A stretch of DNA of 64,000 bases from Cardiobacterium valvarum (lineage in GTDB: Bacteria; Pseudomonadota; Gammaproteobacteria; Cardiobacteriales; Cardiobacteriaceae), in assembly GCF_900460955.1 (NCBI RefSeq), contig NZ_UFUW01000001.1:1054001-1118000 (forward strand), read 5' to 3'. Position numbers and translations under genes: made by a program. Shown one piece after another: positions 45,529 through 54,090 of this stretch; positions within the stretch are counted from its first letter, which is position 1, and the number at the start of each line of letters is the position of its first letter. Under the pieces are notes generated by a model. It was not told the DNA's origin, ran no database searches, and was given only the letters and a program-made list of their open reading frames with translations.

Positions 45529-46677
45529 ATGAACCCTACACTCGACCTCCTGCAAGACCTCATCCGCCGCCCTTCCATCACGCCCGATGACGCCGGTTGC
45601 CAGCAACTCATTAGTGAACGCCTGCAAGCGGCTGGCTTTACCGTGCGCCACCTCCGCCTCGGCGACACTGACAACCTTTGGGCGACACACGGTAGCGGTA
45701 CACCGCTCGTCGCTTTCGCCGGACATACCGACGTTGTTCCGCCTGGCGACGAGGCGCTATGGCAATCACCGCCATTTGCGCCCACCATTCGCGACGGCAA
45801 CCTCTACGGACGTGGTGCCGCCGATATGAAAGCAGGCGTGGCGGCGATGACCGTCGCCCTTGAACGTCTCGCTGCCACAGCGCACCACGGCACCCTCGCC
45901 CTGCTGCTCACCAGCGACGAAGAAGGCGACGGCGCCCACGGCACCCAAGCAGTACTGCAACAACTGCGCGAAGAAGGCACCCATATTGACTACGCCATCG
46001 TCGGCGAGCCCTCCTGCCGCGTCCAGCTTGGCGACCAGGCGCGGCACGGACGGCGCGGCTCGCTGCACCTGCACCTCACCATTCATGGCAAACAGGGTCA
46101 TGTTGCCTATCCGGACAACGCGCGCAACCCCATCCATGCGCTTGCCGCCGTCATCCATCGCCTCAGCACCACCGTTTGGGACAGCGGCAACACCCACTTC
46201 CCGCCAACCTCCTTCCAGGTCAGCAACATCATGGGCGGCAACGGTGCGGAAAACGTCGTCCCCGCCAGTGCCACCTGCAAAATGAACTGGCGCTACAACA
46301 ACCGGCACCACAGCGGCCACCTGCAACAAAAAACCATTGCCCTCATCGAACCCCTCATGGAAGAGCGCGAAACCCGCGCCGAATACCAATGGAAACTTGC
46401 CGGCGAGCCGTTTCTCACTGAAAACGCCGCCCTGATGCAGGCGCTACGTAGTGCAGTGGCTTGCCACTGCGGCACCGGTCTTGATTACGACACCGGCGGC
46501 GGCACCTCGGACGCCCGCTTCCTCGCCAAAAGTGGCACGGCAACCATCGAATTTGGCCCCGTCGGCAGCAGCCTGCACCAGATTGACGAACACGTCCGCG
46601 TCGCCGACCTCGCCCCACTTGCCGCCATCTATGAAGACACCGTGCGCGAACTGTGGCAGCGGCTGAAACGGCAATAG
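45529..46677 (+). CDS. dapE: Succinyl-diaminopimelate desuccinylase
   Basis: A 382-residue M20-family dizinc hydrolase in lysine and diaminopimelate synthesis. Metal-binding segments are FAGHTDVVPPGDE and LYGRGAADMKAGVAAM. TSDEEGDGAHGT holds the catalytic glutamate. GEPSC, NIMGGNGAENVVPASA and the late histidine in EFGPVGSSLHQIDEHV are also present. ATG 45529 matches the family N-terminus (LDLLQDLIRRPSITPDDAGCQ). It is divergent from hisP and stands alone. Confidence 0.95.
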   Translation: MNPTLDLLQDLIRRPSITPDDAGCQQLISERLQAAGFTVRHLRLGDTDNLWATHGSGTPLVAFAGHTDVVPPGDEALWQSPPFAPTIRDGNLYGRGAADMKAGVAAMTVALERLAATAHHGTLALLLTSDEEGDGAHGTQAVLQQLREEGTHIDYAIVGEPSCRVQLGDQARHGRRGSLHLHLTIHGKQGHVAYPDNARNPIHALAAVIHRLSTTVWDSGNTHFPPTSFQVSNIMGGNGAENVVPASATCKMNWRYNNRHHSGHLQQKTIALIEPLMEERETRAEYQWKLAGEPFLTENAALMQALRSAVACHCGTGLDYDTGGGTSDARFLAKSGTATIEFGPVGSSLHQIDEHVRVADLAPLAAIYEDTVRELWQRLKRQ

Positions 46678-46696
46678 CAAAACCGCCTCCCTCTTC

Positions 46697-46828
46697 CCTG
46701 CTTGACGAGCCCAATAATTACGCCGCTTGGCGCGCTTCCGTTAGCGCGATGACGCTACGCAAAAAGAAAAACGTAGAGACGTCGTAGGCAACGTCTCTAC
46801 GAAATCCAGTAACTACGCCGCTTGGCGG
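46697..46828 (+). repeat. Dispersed repeat units and a palindrome behind dapE
   Basis: Units CTTGACGAGCCCAATAATTA-CGCCGCTTGGCG at 46697-46735 and CCAGTAACTACGCCGCTTGGCG at 46805-46828 flank the hairpin at 46772-46801. Nothing else is visible in 46678-46871. Confidence 0.8.
46772..46801. repeat. 11-bp-arm palindrome
   Basis: CGTAGAGACGT-cgtaggca-ACGTCTCTACG, without a T-run. It is probably a third small dispersed palindrome rather than a terminator. Confidence 0.6.
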
Positions 46829-46871
46829 CATCTTGCTATAAGCAAGGGTTGCGCCATCCGAAGCGCGGCAG

Positions 46872-47039
46872 CTATTTGTGCCAGCTGCTGCCACCGCCAC
46901 TACCCCAGTTGGTACTGCTGCCGGAATAGCTGCGACTGCCGCTGTTGCTGTCAGATATGAAGCCGCTCATGCTGTAATTGATGGCGGTGCTGATGCCAAG
47001 ACCAATAAGAACGAGGATGTAGTAGGTGTTGCGGTTCAT
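46872..47039 (-). CDS. Small membrane-anchored Ser/Gly-rich protein
   Basis: A 55-residue protein: one N-terminal membrane segment (YYILVLIGLGISTAI) and then a Ser/Gly-rich tail ending WGSGGGSSWHK. Its start lies 16 bases downstream of the DUF4178 gene stop, so they are probably one operon. Tails of this GSGGGSSWHK kind recur in small partners of DUF4178 proteins, but I cannot verify that without a search. Confidence 0.6.
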   Translation of the reverse strand: MNRNTYYILVLIGLGISTAINYSMSGFISDSNSGSRSYSGSSTNWGSGGGSSWHK

Positions 47040-47055
47040 GGATTTGTCTGTGGGT

Positions 47056-48543
47056 TCAGTCGTCGTCTTCTTCGTCTTCGTCTTCGCCGCCGCTCTTTTT
47101 GCCAATACGGTAGAGGGCGTTGATGATGAAGCCGCTCATCACGATGGAAGCGGCGAGGGTGTCGCCGCTCATGCCCAGCCAGGCGGGGATGTTGATGATG
47201 AAGTAGGTGATGACGAGGATGATGAAGCCGCTTTGGAGGTTGTTGTTGCCCGTGCCGTTATCTGCGAGTTCCCGCCCGAACCAGGTCTCAATTTGGGCGC
47301 GGCTGGTTGGCACGCTGCGGCTCCAGTTAAGCTCGTGCGCGTTTTGTTCAGCGCTCAGTTTCTCCCGTTTACCGGCGTCATAATCATGGTGCGCGAGTTC
47401 GTCGCCTTTCTTGATGTGCCAGTAAAAAGCCCCGGCAGCATGGCGAACACGGCTGCGGTAATCATAAAGTTTCTCCATGCCGCGTGGCGCACCATTGCCC
47501 TTCAATGCCGGCCAGTCATTCAAAGTATGGCTGACGCTCCATTCACCGTCATCGGTTTCGACCAGCCACAGAAAACCTTGCTGCGGATGATAGAGCAAAT
47601 ATTCCGTCCAGCCGCTGTCTTCGCCGATTTCTTCCTTATAAACCAAGCCGATGAGCGTGTATTTGTTGCCATCAATATTGGCTTCGGCACCAAGCGGCAA
47701 AGAATGGCGCTCGGCAATCTTTTGCTGCCGCTCGCTGGTGGTACGGGCGCTGGCAATGAGGCTGTTGCTCTCCAGATCGCTGCCGCAACTGGGGCAGATA
47801 ATGGTTGGGGTGAGGCCGCGCAGCCAGTCCACCGGAGCGCCGCAGTGCGGACAATTACCGCTGGCGCGGCTGCCTTTGAGGGCACCGGCGGTGTCGAGAA
47901 TCTGCGCGTCGCTGCGGGTATTGGCGAGAGCAAGGTTGGCGAGGACAACCCCACGTCCGATAAAAATTTCGGGCGGATCTTCACCGTAATCCAGAGTCAG
48001 GAAGTGGCTTTCGCAGCGGTAATCGGCAACGCGATTGTGGCGCGTGCCGCTGAAAGGGTAGGGCAGTTCGCCTTCGGCGCTGGCGCGTTCAAGCGTGATG
48101 TCGCGTACGTCGGCGGCCAGATAAACATTGCCGTCCACAGTGAGACGGCTTTCGCCGGCGCGAATGTCAGTGAAGCGGGGCAGGGTGGCATTGCTGGTGG
48201 CGGGGCGGGTGAGGACGTACTGATCGCCACTTTCGGATAACCAGCCGCTGCTGCCGTCATTGTAGAAGAGATACCATTCATTCCAGACGCCGGCATCGTA
48301 GCGGGCTTGCAGGCGACCGACGATGGTAAAGGCTTGCCCTTGATCGTGCCCGGTGGTGCCGATTTGCAGCGGGCTGTAATCCTCGAAAGGCGCGCTGTCT
48401 TCACCGCTGTCGCTGACGCTCGCGCCATCGCGGATGAGCAGGCTGCGGCAGTAGGGACAAACGAGAGTTTTGGCGCTGGCGCTGTGGCTGTGCACGGGGC
48501 CGCCGCAGCTGGGGCAGGTGGTGTGGAAGATGCCTTGGGTCAT
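47056..48543 (-). CDS. DUF4178 protein with two zinc ribbons and C-terminal membrane helices
   Basis: A 495-residue protein. The first zinc ribbon has CPSC...CPYC at residues 10-13 and 29-32. A first DUF4178-like domain follows (QIGTTGHDQGQAFTIVGRLQARYDAGVWNEWYLFYNDG). A second ribbon (CPHC...CPSC) precedes a second DUF4178 domain (LPLGAEANIDGNKYTLIGLVYKE). Two membrane helices near the end (FIILVITYFIINIPAWLGM, LAASIVMSGFIINAL) precede an acidic Asp/Glu tail. ATG 48543 begins MTQGIFHTTCPSCGG; the frame extends upstream without meaning. DUF4178 proteins occur in membrane-stress-type gene networks with small membrane partners; function is not established. Confidence 0.8.
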   Translation of the reverse strand: MTQGIFHTTCPSCGGPVHSHSASAKTLVCPYCRSLLIRDGASVSDSGEDSAPFEDYSPLQIGTTGHDQGQAFTIVGRLQARYDAGVWNEWYLFYNDGSSGWLSESGDQYVLTRPATSNATLPRFTDIRAGESRLTVDGNVYLAADVRDITLERASAEGELPYPFSGTRHNRVADYRCESHFLTLDYGEDPPEIFIGRGVVLANLALANTRSDAQILDTAGALKGSRASGNCPHCGAPVDWLRGLTPTIICPSCGSDLESNSLIASARTTSERQQKIAERHSLPLGAEANIDGNKYTLIGLVYKEEIGEDSGWTEYLLYHPQQGFLWLVETDDGEWSVSHTLNDWPALKGNGAPRGMEKLYDYRSRVRHAAGAFYWHIKKGDELAHHDYDAGKREKLSAEQNAHELNWSRSVPTSRAQIETWFGRELADNGTGNNNLQSGFIILVITYFIINIPAWLGMSGDTLAASIVMSGFIINALYRIGKKSGGEDEDEEDDD

Positions 48544-48824
48544 GGCTAACTCGTACCGGGCGGTGATTCTTTGAGTGGATGGCAGATAAGCGGCAAATTG
48601 CCTGTTTTTGTGGAGTATAGTACGGAAAATTAACATCGGAACAAACCATATCGCCGTGCTTCTCTGGCAGATGACAGTGTTTCCCGCTGATTGATTGGCT
48701 CGCACACGGATACGGCCACATTTCATGCTATTCGAGCCGGAAAATCATGAGGATTGCCCGCTGTTTGCAACACCCCAATGGTGATAATGCGCGCCTTATA
48801 TGTGGGGCCTTTGTACACGATAGA

Positions 48825-49165
48825 AAGCTGCCAAGCGGCGTCGTTACTGGGCCCGTCAAGCGACGTGCTTGCTGGGGCCGCCAAGCGACGTCATTGCTGG
48901 GCTCGCCAAGCGACGTCATTGCTGGGCTCGCCAAGCGGTGTGATTGCTGGATCCGTCAAGCGGCGTCGTGTTACTGGGCCCGTCAAGCGACGTGATTGCT
49001 GGGCTCGCCAAGCGGCGTGATTGCTGGGCTCGCCAAGCGGCGTCGTTACTGGGTCCGCCAAGCGGTGTGATTGCTGGGCTCGCCAAGCGGCGTGATTGCT
49101 GGGCTCGCCAAGCGGCGTCGTTACTGGGTCCGCCAAGCGGCGTAATTGTTGGGTAAACCAAGCTG
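48825..49165 (-). repeat. Second large array of the dispersed repeat, minus orientation (about 13 units)
   Basis: About thirteen units of roughly 25-27 bp (plus strand: CGCCAAGCGGCGTNNTTNCTGGGC) stand head to tail, the reverse complement of the repeat elsewhere. They lie downstream of the minus-strand XRE gene, so they keep the same orientation relative to that gene's transcription. 48544-48824 carries no gene. No unique spacers are present. Confidence 0.9.
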
Positions 49166-49300
49166 GGAGAGCATTTTTGTCATGTACGAAGATTTGGGGC
49201 AATACCATCCAAGCGCATGCGCGGCAAAGCCTGTTCATCACTCCCATCATCTTTCCATGACAGAGCTACCGATAGCATGGCCGCTGTGGCGCGCGACTTG

Positions 49301-49693
49301 TCATTTTTCCTTTTGCAGCACGGCGACCAGGGCGCGCAAGGCGATGAGTTCGTTTTCTTTTTGTTTTAGCAATTCGTCTTTATGGGCAATGATAAGTTGC
49401 AGCTTTTCATTCTCGGCTGCGATAGTTTCTGCGCCCTGATAGTAATTTCCATAGTGTGTGCCACTATTATTTTCAGAGAATAAACAGATTAATCCTTTTT
49501 CGCTGATATTAATGAGTTCGACAAGATCCATATCAAATGCCTGGGTGATTTGCGTCAAACGATCTAGATTCAGCTTGCTTTCGCCCCGCTCAATTTTGGC
49601 ATAACCGTTTTTTGACATATGAATACGCTCCGCCATCTCTTCTTGTGACTAGCCTTTCATTTCGCGCAGAAGGCGAGTTTTATCGCTCAGCAT
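49301..49693 (-). pseudogene. XRE regulator with in-frame amber codon
   Basis: ATG 49693 reads MLSDKTRLLREMKG, then TAG, then SQEEMAERIHMSKNGYAKIERGESKLNLDRLTQITQAF, a standard Cro/C1 HTH. The stop replaces the aromatic residue usual in the first HTH helix (KGYSQEEMA). After the HTH comes a linker and a C-terminal coiled coil (AENEKLQLIIAHKDELLKQKENELIALRALV). Translation could restart at the ATG at 49636, which would lose the first helix. It is divergent from the membrane gene at 49898 and probably its regulator. Confidence 0.75.
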
Positions 49694-49743
49694 CGTGATA
49701 CCTCCATTGGTTCAGGAATAGTATTGCTGTTTTCAGCCTATCA

Positions 49744-49801
49744 AAATGGGTAAAAAGCCTACTGTAGGTTGGTTGTTTACCCATTTAGGTCGTATTATAA
49801 T
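49744..49801 (+). promoter_or_regulatory. Strong promoter with nested palindromic operator
   Basis: -35 TTGTTT (49773-49778) and -10 TATAAT (49796-49801) have an ideal 17-base spacer. Overlapping them, AAATGGGTAAA (49744-49754) and its perfect complement (49776-49786) flank a second palindrome, CCTAC-T-GTAGG (49758-49768). The outer right arm covers the -35, so a bound repressor would block this promoter, which reads toward 49898. The divergent XRE protein is the obvious candidate. Confidence 0.75.
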
Positions 49802-49897
49802 ATGAAAAATTCATTATGGGGAAACAAATGCCATCGCCTTCACGAGAAGGCTTGAGTTAGCAATTTGTTTATTTTTCTTTTGGAAAATGGTGATTAT

Positions 49898-50974
49898 ATG
49901 TCCGGAAAATGGAAAGATAAAATTGAGAACATCGATAAAGAGAAACTCAAACAGGAAATTCGGGATAAGGCTGAAGCCTTGCAGAAAAGAGCCCAACATT
50001 TATTGAAGGAAGGGGTAATTTCTGATGAGCAGTTTGCAGTGCTGCAACAGAAAGCAAAACATATTCTGCGGGAAGGCTTGATTTCTGACGAGCAGTTTGC
50101 CTCTATGCGCGAAAAAAACAAACACCTGCTGCAAAATGGTTTCGCCAATAGAGAGCCGGATCAGGATGATGAAAACGCTCCAGATTTAGCTTTATCAGAA
50201 ACTTTTCTTTTAAACGTCTGCTGTGGAAATTCGCTTTCTCTTTTTTCGCCTTTATAGCCGTTGTTGCTATTTATAAACAAACAGAGATGGATGCGATGGC
50301 GTTATCGCGAATTGACCCCGTGCCCCATGCACAGGAACTGGTTGCAGAGAAAAGATTTGCAGAAGCGGAAGATTATCTCGGCTATTTTATGGAATTCGAT
50401 TATGTGAAAGATAACCCACAGGCTGTTGAGTTATATGCTCAGATTGAAAGCACCCGTAGTAGTTGGTCGTATAATCTGAAGAAGATAGGTGAAGGTCTTA
50501 TCAAGGGGAAAAGCGATGAAACAATCGGGAATGTAACGGGAGCGGTGTCTGATTTCCTGGTTATTGGCGACATCAGAGATCTGAGCATTGAAGGAGTGAA
50601 ATATGTAAAGGGCGAAGAAGTTGATGAGGTTTTGGTGGCTTTATCAACAATTGGCGTTGTTGCGACGGGAACGCAGGTTGCCAGTGCCGCGGGTGCAGCC
50701 GTAACAGGGGGCGCTGCAGCACCAACAGTGAGCGCATCAACAACAGCAAAGACTTCGATTGTGATGCTGAAGACAGCAAGGAAATTGGGGAAATTACCAA
50801 AATGGTTGCTGAAAGGCATCAAGGAAGCAGCTGTAGCTGTTAAGGAAAGCAAGAGTATTGCAAAATTGACGGATCTTTTTGATGATGTTTATAAGTTGGC
50901 AAAAACCAAAGGCGGTTTGGAAATTCTGAGCAAGACAACGGATGCAGCTTCTTTAAAGAGAATGGCGAATTTTG
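49898..50974 (+). pseudogene. AT-rich membrane protein with SHOCT-like repeats, frameshifted and cut by an IS
   Basis: The N-terminus MSGKWKDKIENIDKEKLKQEI is followed by two SHOCT-like repeats (KEGVISDEQFAVLQQ, REGLISDEQFASMRE) and an acidic linker. Near 50200 the frame shifts. The continuing frame gives a membrane helix (FAFSFFAFIAVVAIY), a helical region (ELVAEKRFAEAEDYLGYF), a Gly/Ala-rich hydrophobic stretch (VASAAGAAVTGGAAA) and a Lys-rich region. The IS256-like element ends the reading at 50975. The 3' part is not found beyond the IS. The AT-rich composition contrasts with the genome. It could be an effector or stress protein of a repressor-controlled cassette; no family is recognised. 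Confidence 0.65.
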
Positions 50975-52041
50975 GGCGTAATGGACAAATTTCATGCTAA
51001 GAATCGCCGTAGCCCTTACGCTGCAAGGCTTTACGCGAGGTCAAAACCTTTGAACACAAAAAATGCTTTTTCTGCGGCTCAAAACAGGTCAAGAAAAACG
51101 GGCATCGTGACAACGGGAAACAGCAATACCATTGCGGCTCCTGCAAGCGCCAATTCATAGGGGGCCAACGCCTTAATCCCAACACCCTTTGGCGGCGCTA
51201 CAGCGAAGGCAAGCAAAGCGCCGCACAACTTGCCGCGCAGTACGGATGCAGCATCAAAACGATCCGTCGCCACCTCATCAAAGCCGCTACACAGGCCGAA
51301 TGCGCGCTGCCACAGGCACCCGTGAACCTCATCATGGACACCACCTATTTCGGCCGAAAATGGGGCGTCATGGTCCTCTACGACGCTTGCAGCAAGCGCG
51401 CCTTGATGGTCGTGGCAGTTGAGCGGGAAACCAACGCGCTCTACACGCAGGCGGTCGCGGCGTTGCGAGAAAAAGGCATTGAGATACAAAGCATTATCTG
51501 CGATGGCAAAAGCGGCTTGCTGGATTCGTTCCTGGGTATACCCGTAGATGTGCCAATTTCACCAAATAAAAATCATCGTGCGCCACCTGAGCAGAAAGCC
51601 TAAAAGCCGGGCGGCACAGGCGCTGCGGGCCCTGTCATTGACCCTGACGGAGACCACTCAGGCGGCGTTTGAAGCGGCGCTCAAGCGCTGGTACGAGCAG
51701 TACGCCGCCTTCCTGAACGAACGCAGCGTGAACGAGAAAACAGGCCGCTCACACTACACACATAAGCGCCTGCGCACCGCCTACAACAGCCTGAAACGGC
51801 ATCTGCCATGGTTGTTTACCTGCGAGCGTTTTCCCGACCTGGGTATCCCGAATACGACCAATTTGCTGGAAGGGAAATTCAGCGAAATGAAGCAGCTTTT
51901 GCAGTGTCATCGGGGCTTGAAAAAAGAGAGTAAGTTGCGGTTTATAAAAGATTATTTCAGCAAAAAATAGAGGGAAGAGCATGAAATTTGTCCATTAGAG
52001 CGCAACGTCTCAAAAAAAGCATGAAATTTGTCCATTACGCC
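50975..52041 (+). mobile_element. IS256-like element (zinc-binding variant), degenerate
   Basis: Perfect 21-bp terminal inverted repeats starting GGCGTAATGGACAAATTTCA occupy 50975-50995 and 52021-52041. A partial extra copy of the right repeat lies at 51981-51996. Length is 1067 bp. The internal gene is broken. Flanks are ATTTTG on the left and GAAAAT on the right, so no direct target duplication is evident. Relics of the same ends occur at 15374 and 15533. Confidence 0.8.
50981..51970 (+). pseudogene. Transposase of the IS256-like element, frameshifted twice
   Basis: The first frame starts inside the terminal repeat (MDKFHAKNRRSPYAARLYAR). Near 51035 it passes to a second frame, which has a zinc ribbon (CFFCGSKQVKKNGH...YHCGSCKRQF), an HTH (QLAAQYGCSIKTIRRHL) and the catalytic start (IMDTTYFGRKWGVMVLYDA). 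Near 51545 it passes to a third frame (MCQFHQIKIIVRHLSRKPKS ... NTTNLLEGKFSEMKQLL). The order zinc ribbon-HTH-DDE with N-x-x-E-G-x-F/N near the end is that of zinc-binding variant IS256-type transposases. Family placement is from memory. Confidence 0.75.
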
Positions 52042-52042
52042 G

Positions 52043-52138
52043 AAAATCCGGCATTTATGTCGCTTGGCCACGTTGCAGGCAACATATCAAAAATGAAAAG
52101 CGCAGCGACAAAACTCAGTAATTACGCCGCTTAGCGGG
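52043..52138 (+). repeat. Two dispersed-repeat units between the IS and epmA
   Basis: AAAATCCGGCATTTATGTCGCTTGGCC at 52043-52069 in degenerate form (TATGTCGCTTGGCC core) abuts the IS end. CTCAGTAATTACGCCGCTTAGCGG lies at 52114-52138. Confidence 0.7.
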
Positions 52139-52167
52139 ATTTTGTTTGTCATGTGTGAAGGACTATT

Positions 52168-53097
52168 TCACAGCCGTGACGGCGGAACGACATCCTCTAT
52201 ATGCGTTGCGTCGCTTGCCAGCATCAGCAAGCGATCCACACCAAGGGCGACACCGGCGCAGTCCGGCAGACCGTGGGCGAGAGCGGCGAGGAAGTCTTCA
52301 TCGAGCGGGATAGGCGGCAGTCCCGCTTGTACACGGGTGCGGTTGTCGGCGAGGAAGCGGGCGCGCTGTTCGGTGGCGTCCGTCAGTTCCCAGAAGCCGT
52401 TGCACAGTTCCATACCGTCGATGTAGAGCTCGAAGCGGGCAGCGACGGCCTCGCCGTCAGCGTTCTCGCTGATACGCGCCAGCGCCGCCTGCGAGAGTGG
52501 GTAGTCGCAGATGTATTCCAGTGCGCCGCGCCCCAGTTGCGGCTCAATGTAATGGCTGTACAGCAGATCCAGCATGGCGTCACGGTTGAGCTGCCAGGTA
52601 GCGCTTTCCGGAATGTGCGCGGTGGTCAGGCGGCGAATGGCGGCGTCCTCGGCGCGGTGAATGTCGATGGCGAAGCGGTCGCGGAAAAGGGCAGCGTAGG
52701 GCGTGTGGCGTACTGGCCAAGCGCGGCAGGCGGGAAGCAGGGTGCGGACGAGGTCGGTCACTTCGTCCATCAGGCGTAGGTGGTCGTAGCCGCAGCGGTA
52801 CCATTCGAGTAGCATGAATTCGCGCCGGTGCTTGCGTCCCTGTTCTTCGCCGCGAAAGACGTGCGCCAGCTGGTAGAGGTCGCCCGCGCCCGCTGCCAGC
52901 AGGATTTTCAGTGCGTATTCGGGCGAGGTTTGCAGATAGCCGCCGTCGGCGGCAAGCGGAACGAGTTGCGGGTCAGTGACGCCGTAGGCGCGCAGTTGTT
53001 CGCTATCAACTTCGATGACGTCGCGTGCGGCAAAAAAGGCTCGGATGGTGGCGAGGAAGGCAGCGCGCTGGTGCAGGCGTTGGCGCAGGAGGTTCAT
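52168..53097 (-). CDS. epmA: Elongation factor P--(R)-beta-lysine ligase
   Basis: A 309-residue class II LysRS-like protein without the anticodon-binding domain, as for EpmA (PoxA/GenX). Motif 2 reads FRGEEQGRKHRREFMLLEWY and motif 3 reads GVALGVDRLLML. ELYIDGMELCNGFWELTD is typical. EpmA attaches (R)-beta-lysine to EF-P so that ribosomes pass polyproline. That is relevant here because the window encodes a 44-unit Pro-rich stalk. epmB and efp are not in the window. Confidence 0.95.
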   Translation of the reverse strand: MNLLRQRLHQRAAFLATIRAFFAARDVIEVDSEQLRAYGVTDPQLVPLAADGGYLQTSPEYALKILLAAGAGDLYQLAHVFRGEEQGRKHRREFMLLEWYRCGYDHLRLMDEVTDLVRTLLPACRAWPVRHTPYAALFRDRFAIDIHRAEDAAIRRLTTAHIPESATWQLNRDAMLDLLYSHYIEPQLGRGALEYICDYPLSQAALARISENADGEAVAARFELYIDGMELCNGFWELTDATEQRARFLADNRTRVQAGLPPIPLDEDFLAALAHGLPDCAGVALGVDRLLMLASDATHIEDVVPPSRL

Positions 53098-53112
53098 GTG
53101 AGATTTTCCGGA

Positions 53113-54087
53113 TTATGACGAGGTATCCGCTTGTGAGAGACGGCGCTTTCTCCGCAGGGCACTGCCATGACGTCGGCGACCGAGGTAGGTTAGTACCATG
53201 CCGCCGACTGCCAGCACACCGCCGCCGATGAGCGACAGATGCAGGCTTTCACCCAGCCATAAGGCGGCAAAGAGGACGCCGAAGACGGGTTCCAGGGTCA
53301 GGTAAGCGGCGGCATTGCCCGCGCCGAGGGCGCGGATGCCGTCGAAATACCAAGCGTAGGCGAGCACGGTTGAGCCGAAGGTCAATGCCAGCAGGGCACC
53401 CCAGGTGGCAGGCGTGGCGTGTAGCAAGGTCGCCCAGCCCGCCGTGCCTTCCACGATCAGGCTGACCGGTAGCAGCAGGGCGGCGCCGATCAGCAGCGTC
53501 GCTACCGTCGTGCTCAGGGCGTCCATGCCGCCCAGCATCTTGCGTCCGATCAGGGTGTAGCCTGTCCACAGGAAGATACTGGCGAAGATCAGCCATTCAC
53601 CGAGGCCGATGTGTCCGCGTAACAATGTCAGTGGGTTGCCGTGGGCGATGACGATGGCCGAACCGACGACCGCGAGCAGAATCCCCGTTACGATCAGCGT
53701 GTTCAGCTTCTCGCGGAAGAGCCAGGCGGCAAGCAACAGGGTCAGCACCGGACTGAGTGCGAACAAGACTGCTGCCCGTCCCGCATCGATATGGCGCAGC
53801 GCGATCATGAAGCACATGGTGTAGAGAACGATGCCGCTGATGGCAGCGAGCGTTAGCCCCGCCCATTGCCGTGCGGTGATGGTCAGCAGCAGGCGGGTGC
53901 GGCGCAGGCGGTGCAGCCAGACAAGCAGGGCAAAAGAAGCGAGAAAGAAGCGCAGGGTAGCGGCGGTGATCGGCGGCACTGTGGCGACCACGGTCTTTGC
54001 CCAGGAATACGATGCGCCCCAAAACATCACCATGCCCAGCAGGCGCAGGTGCACGCTCCAATGTGTGGTGGTTGAATGATTGTTCAT
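53113..54087 (-). CDS. EamA/DMT-superfamily transporter
   Basis: A 324-residue protein with ten predicted membrane helices in two EamA halves. Segments include MVMFWGASYSWAKTVVATVPPITAATLRFFLASFALL, ALRHIDAGRAAVLFALSPVLTLLLA and the second-half copy YLTLEPVFGVLFAALWLGESL. It resembles RhaT/YdcZ-type metabolite exporters; the substrate is unknown. It ends in a basic tail. It starts four bases after nhaP2 ends, so the two are likely cotranscribed, with epmA 15 bases further downstream. Confidence 0.88.
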   Translation of the reverse strand: MNNHSTTTHWSVHLRLLGMVMFWGASYSWAKTVVATVPPITAATLRFFLASFALLVWLHRLRRTRLLLTITARQWAGLTLAAISGIVLYTMCFMIALRHIDAGRAAVLFALSPVLTLLLAAWLFREKLNTLIVTGILLAVVGSAIVIAHGNPLTLLRGHIGLGEWLIFASIFLWTGYTLIGRKMLGGMDALSTTVATLLIGAALLLPVSLIVEGTAGWATLLHATPATWGALLALTFGSTVLAYAWYFDGIRALGAGNAAAYLTLEPVFGVLFAALWLGESLHLSLIGGGVLAVGGMVLTYLGRRRHGSALRRKRRLSQADTSS

Positions 54088-54090
54088 GTT

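Noticed and set aside
48825-49165. CRISPR-like array or coding repeats
   Set aside because: It is the reverse complement of the same dispersed repeat, without spacers. Open frames arise only because the unit is repetitive.
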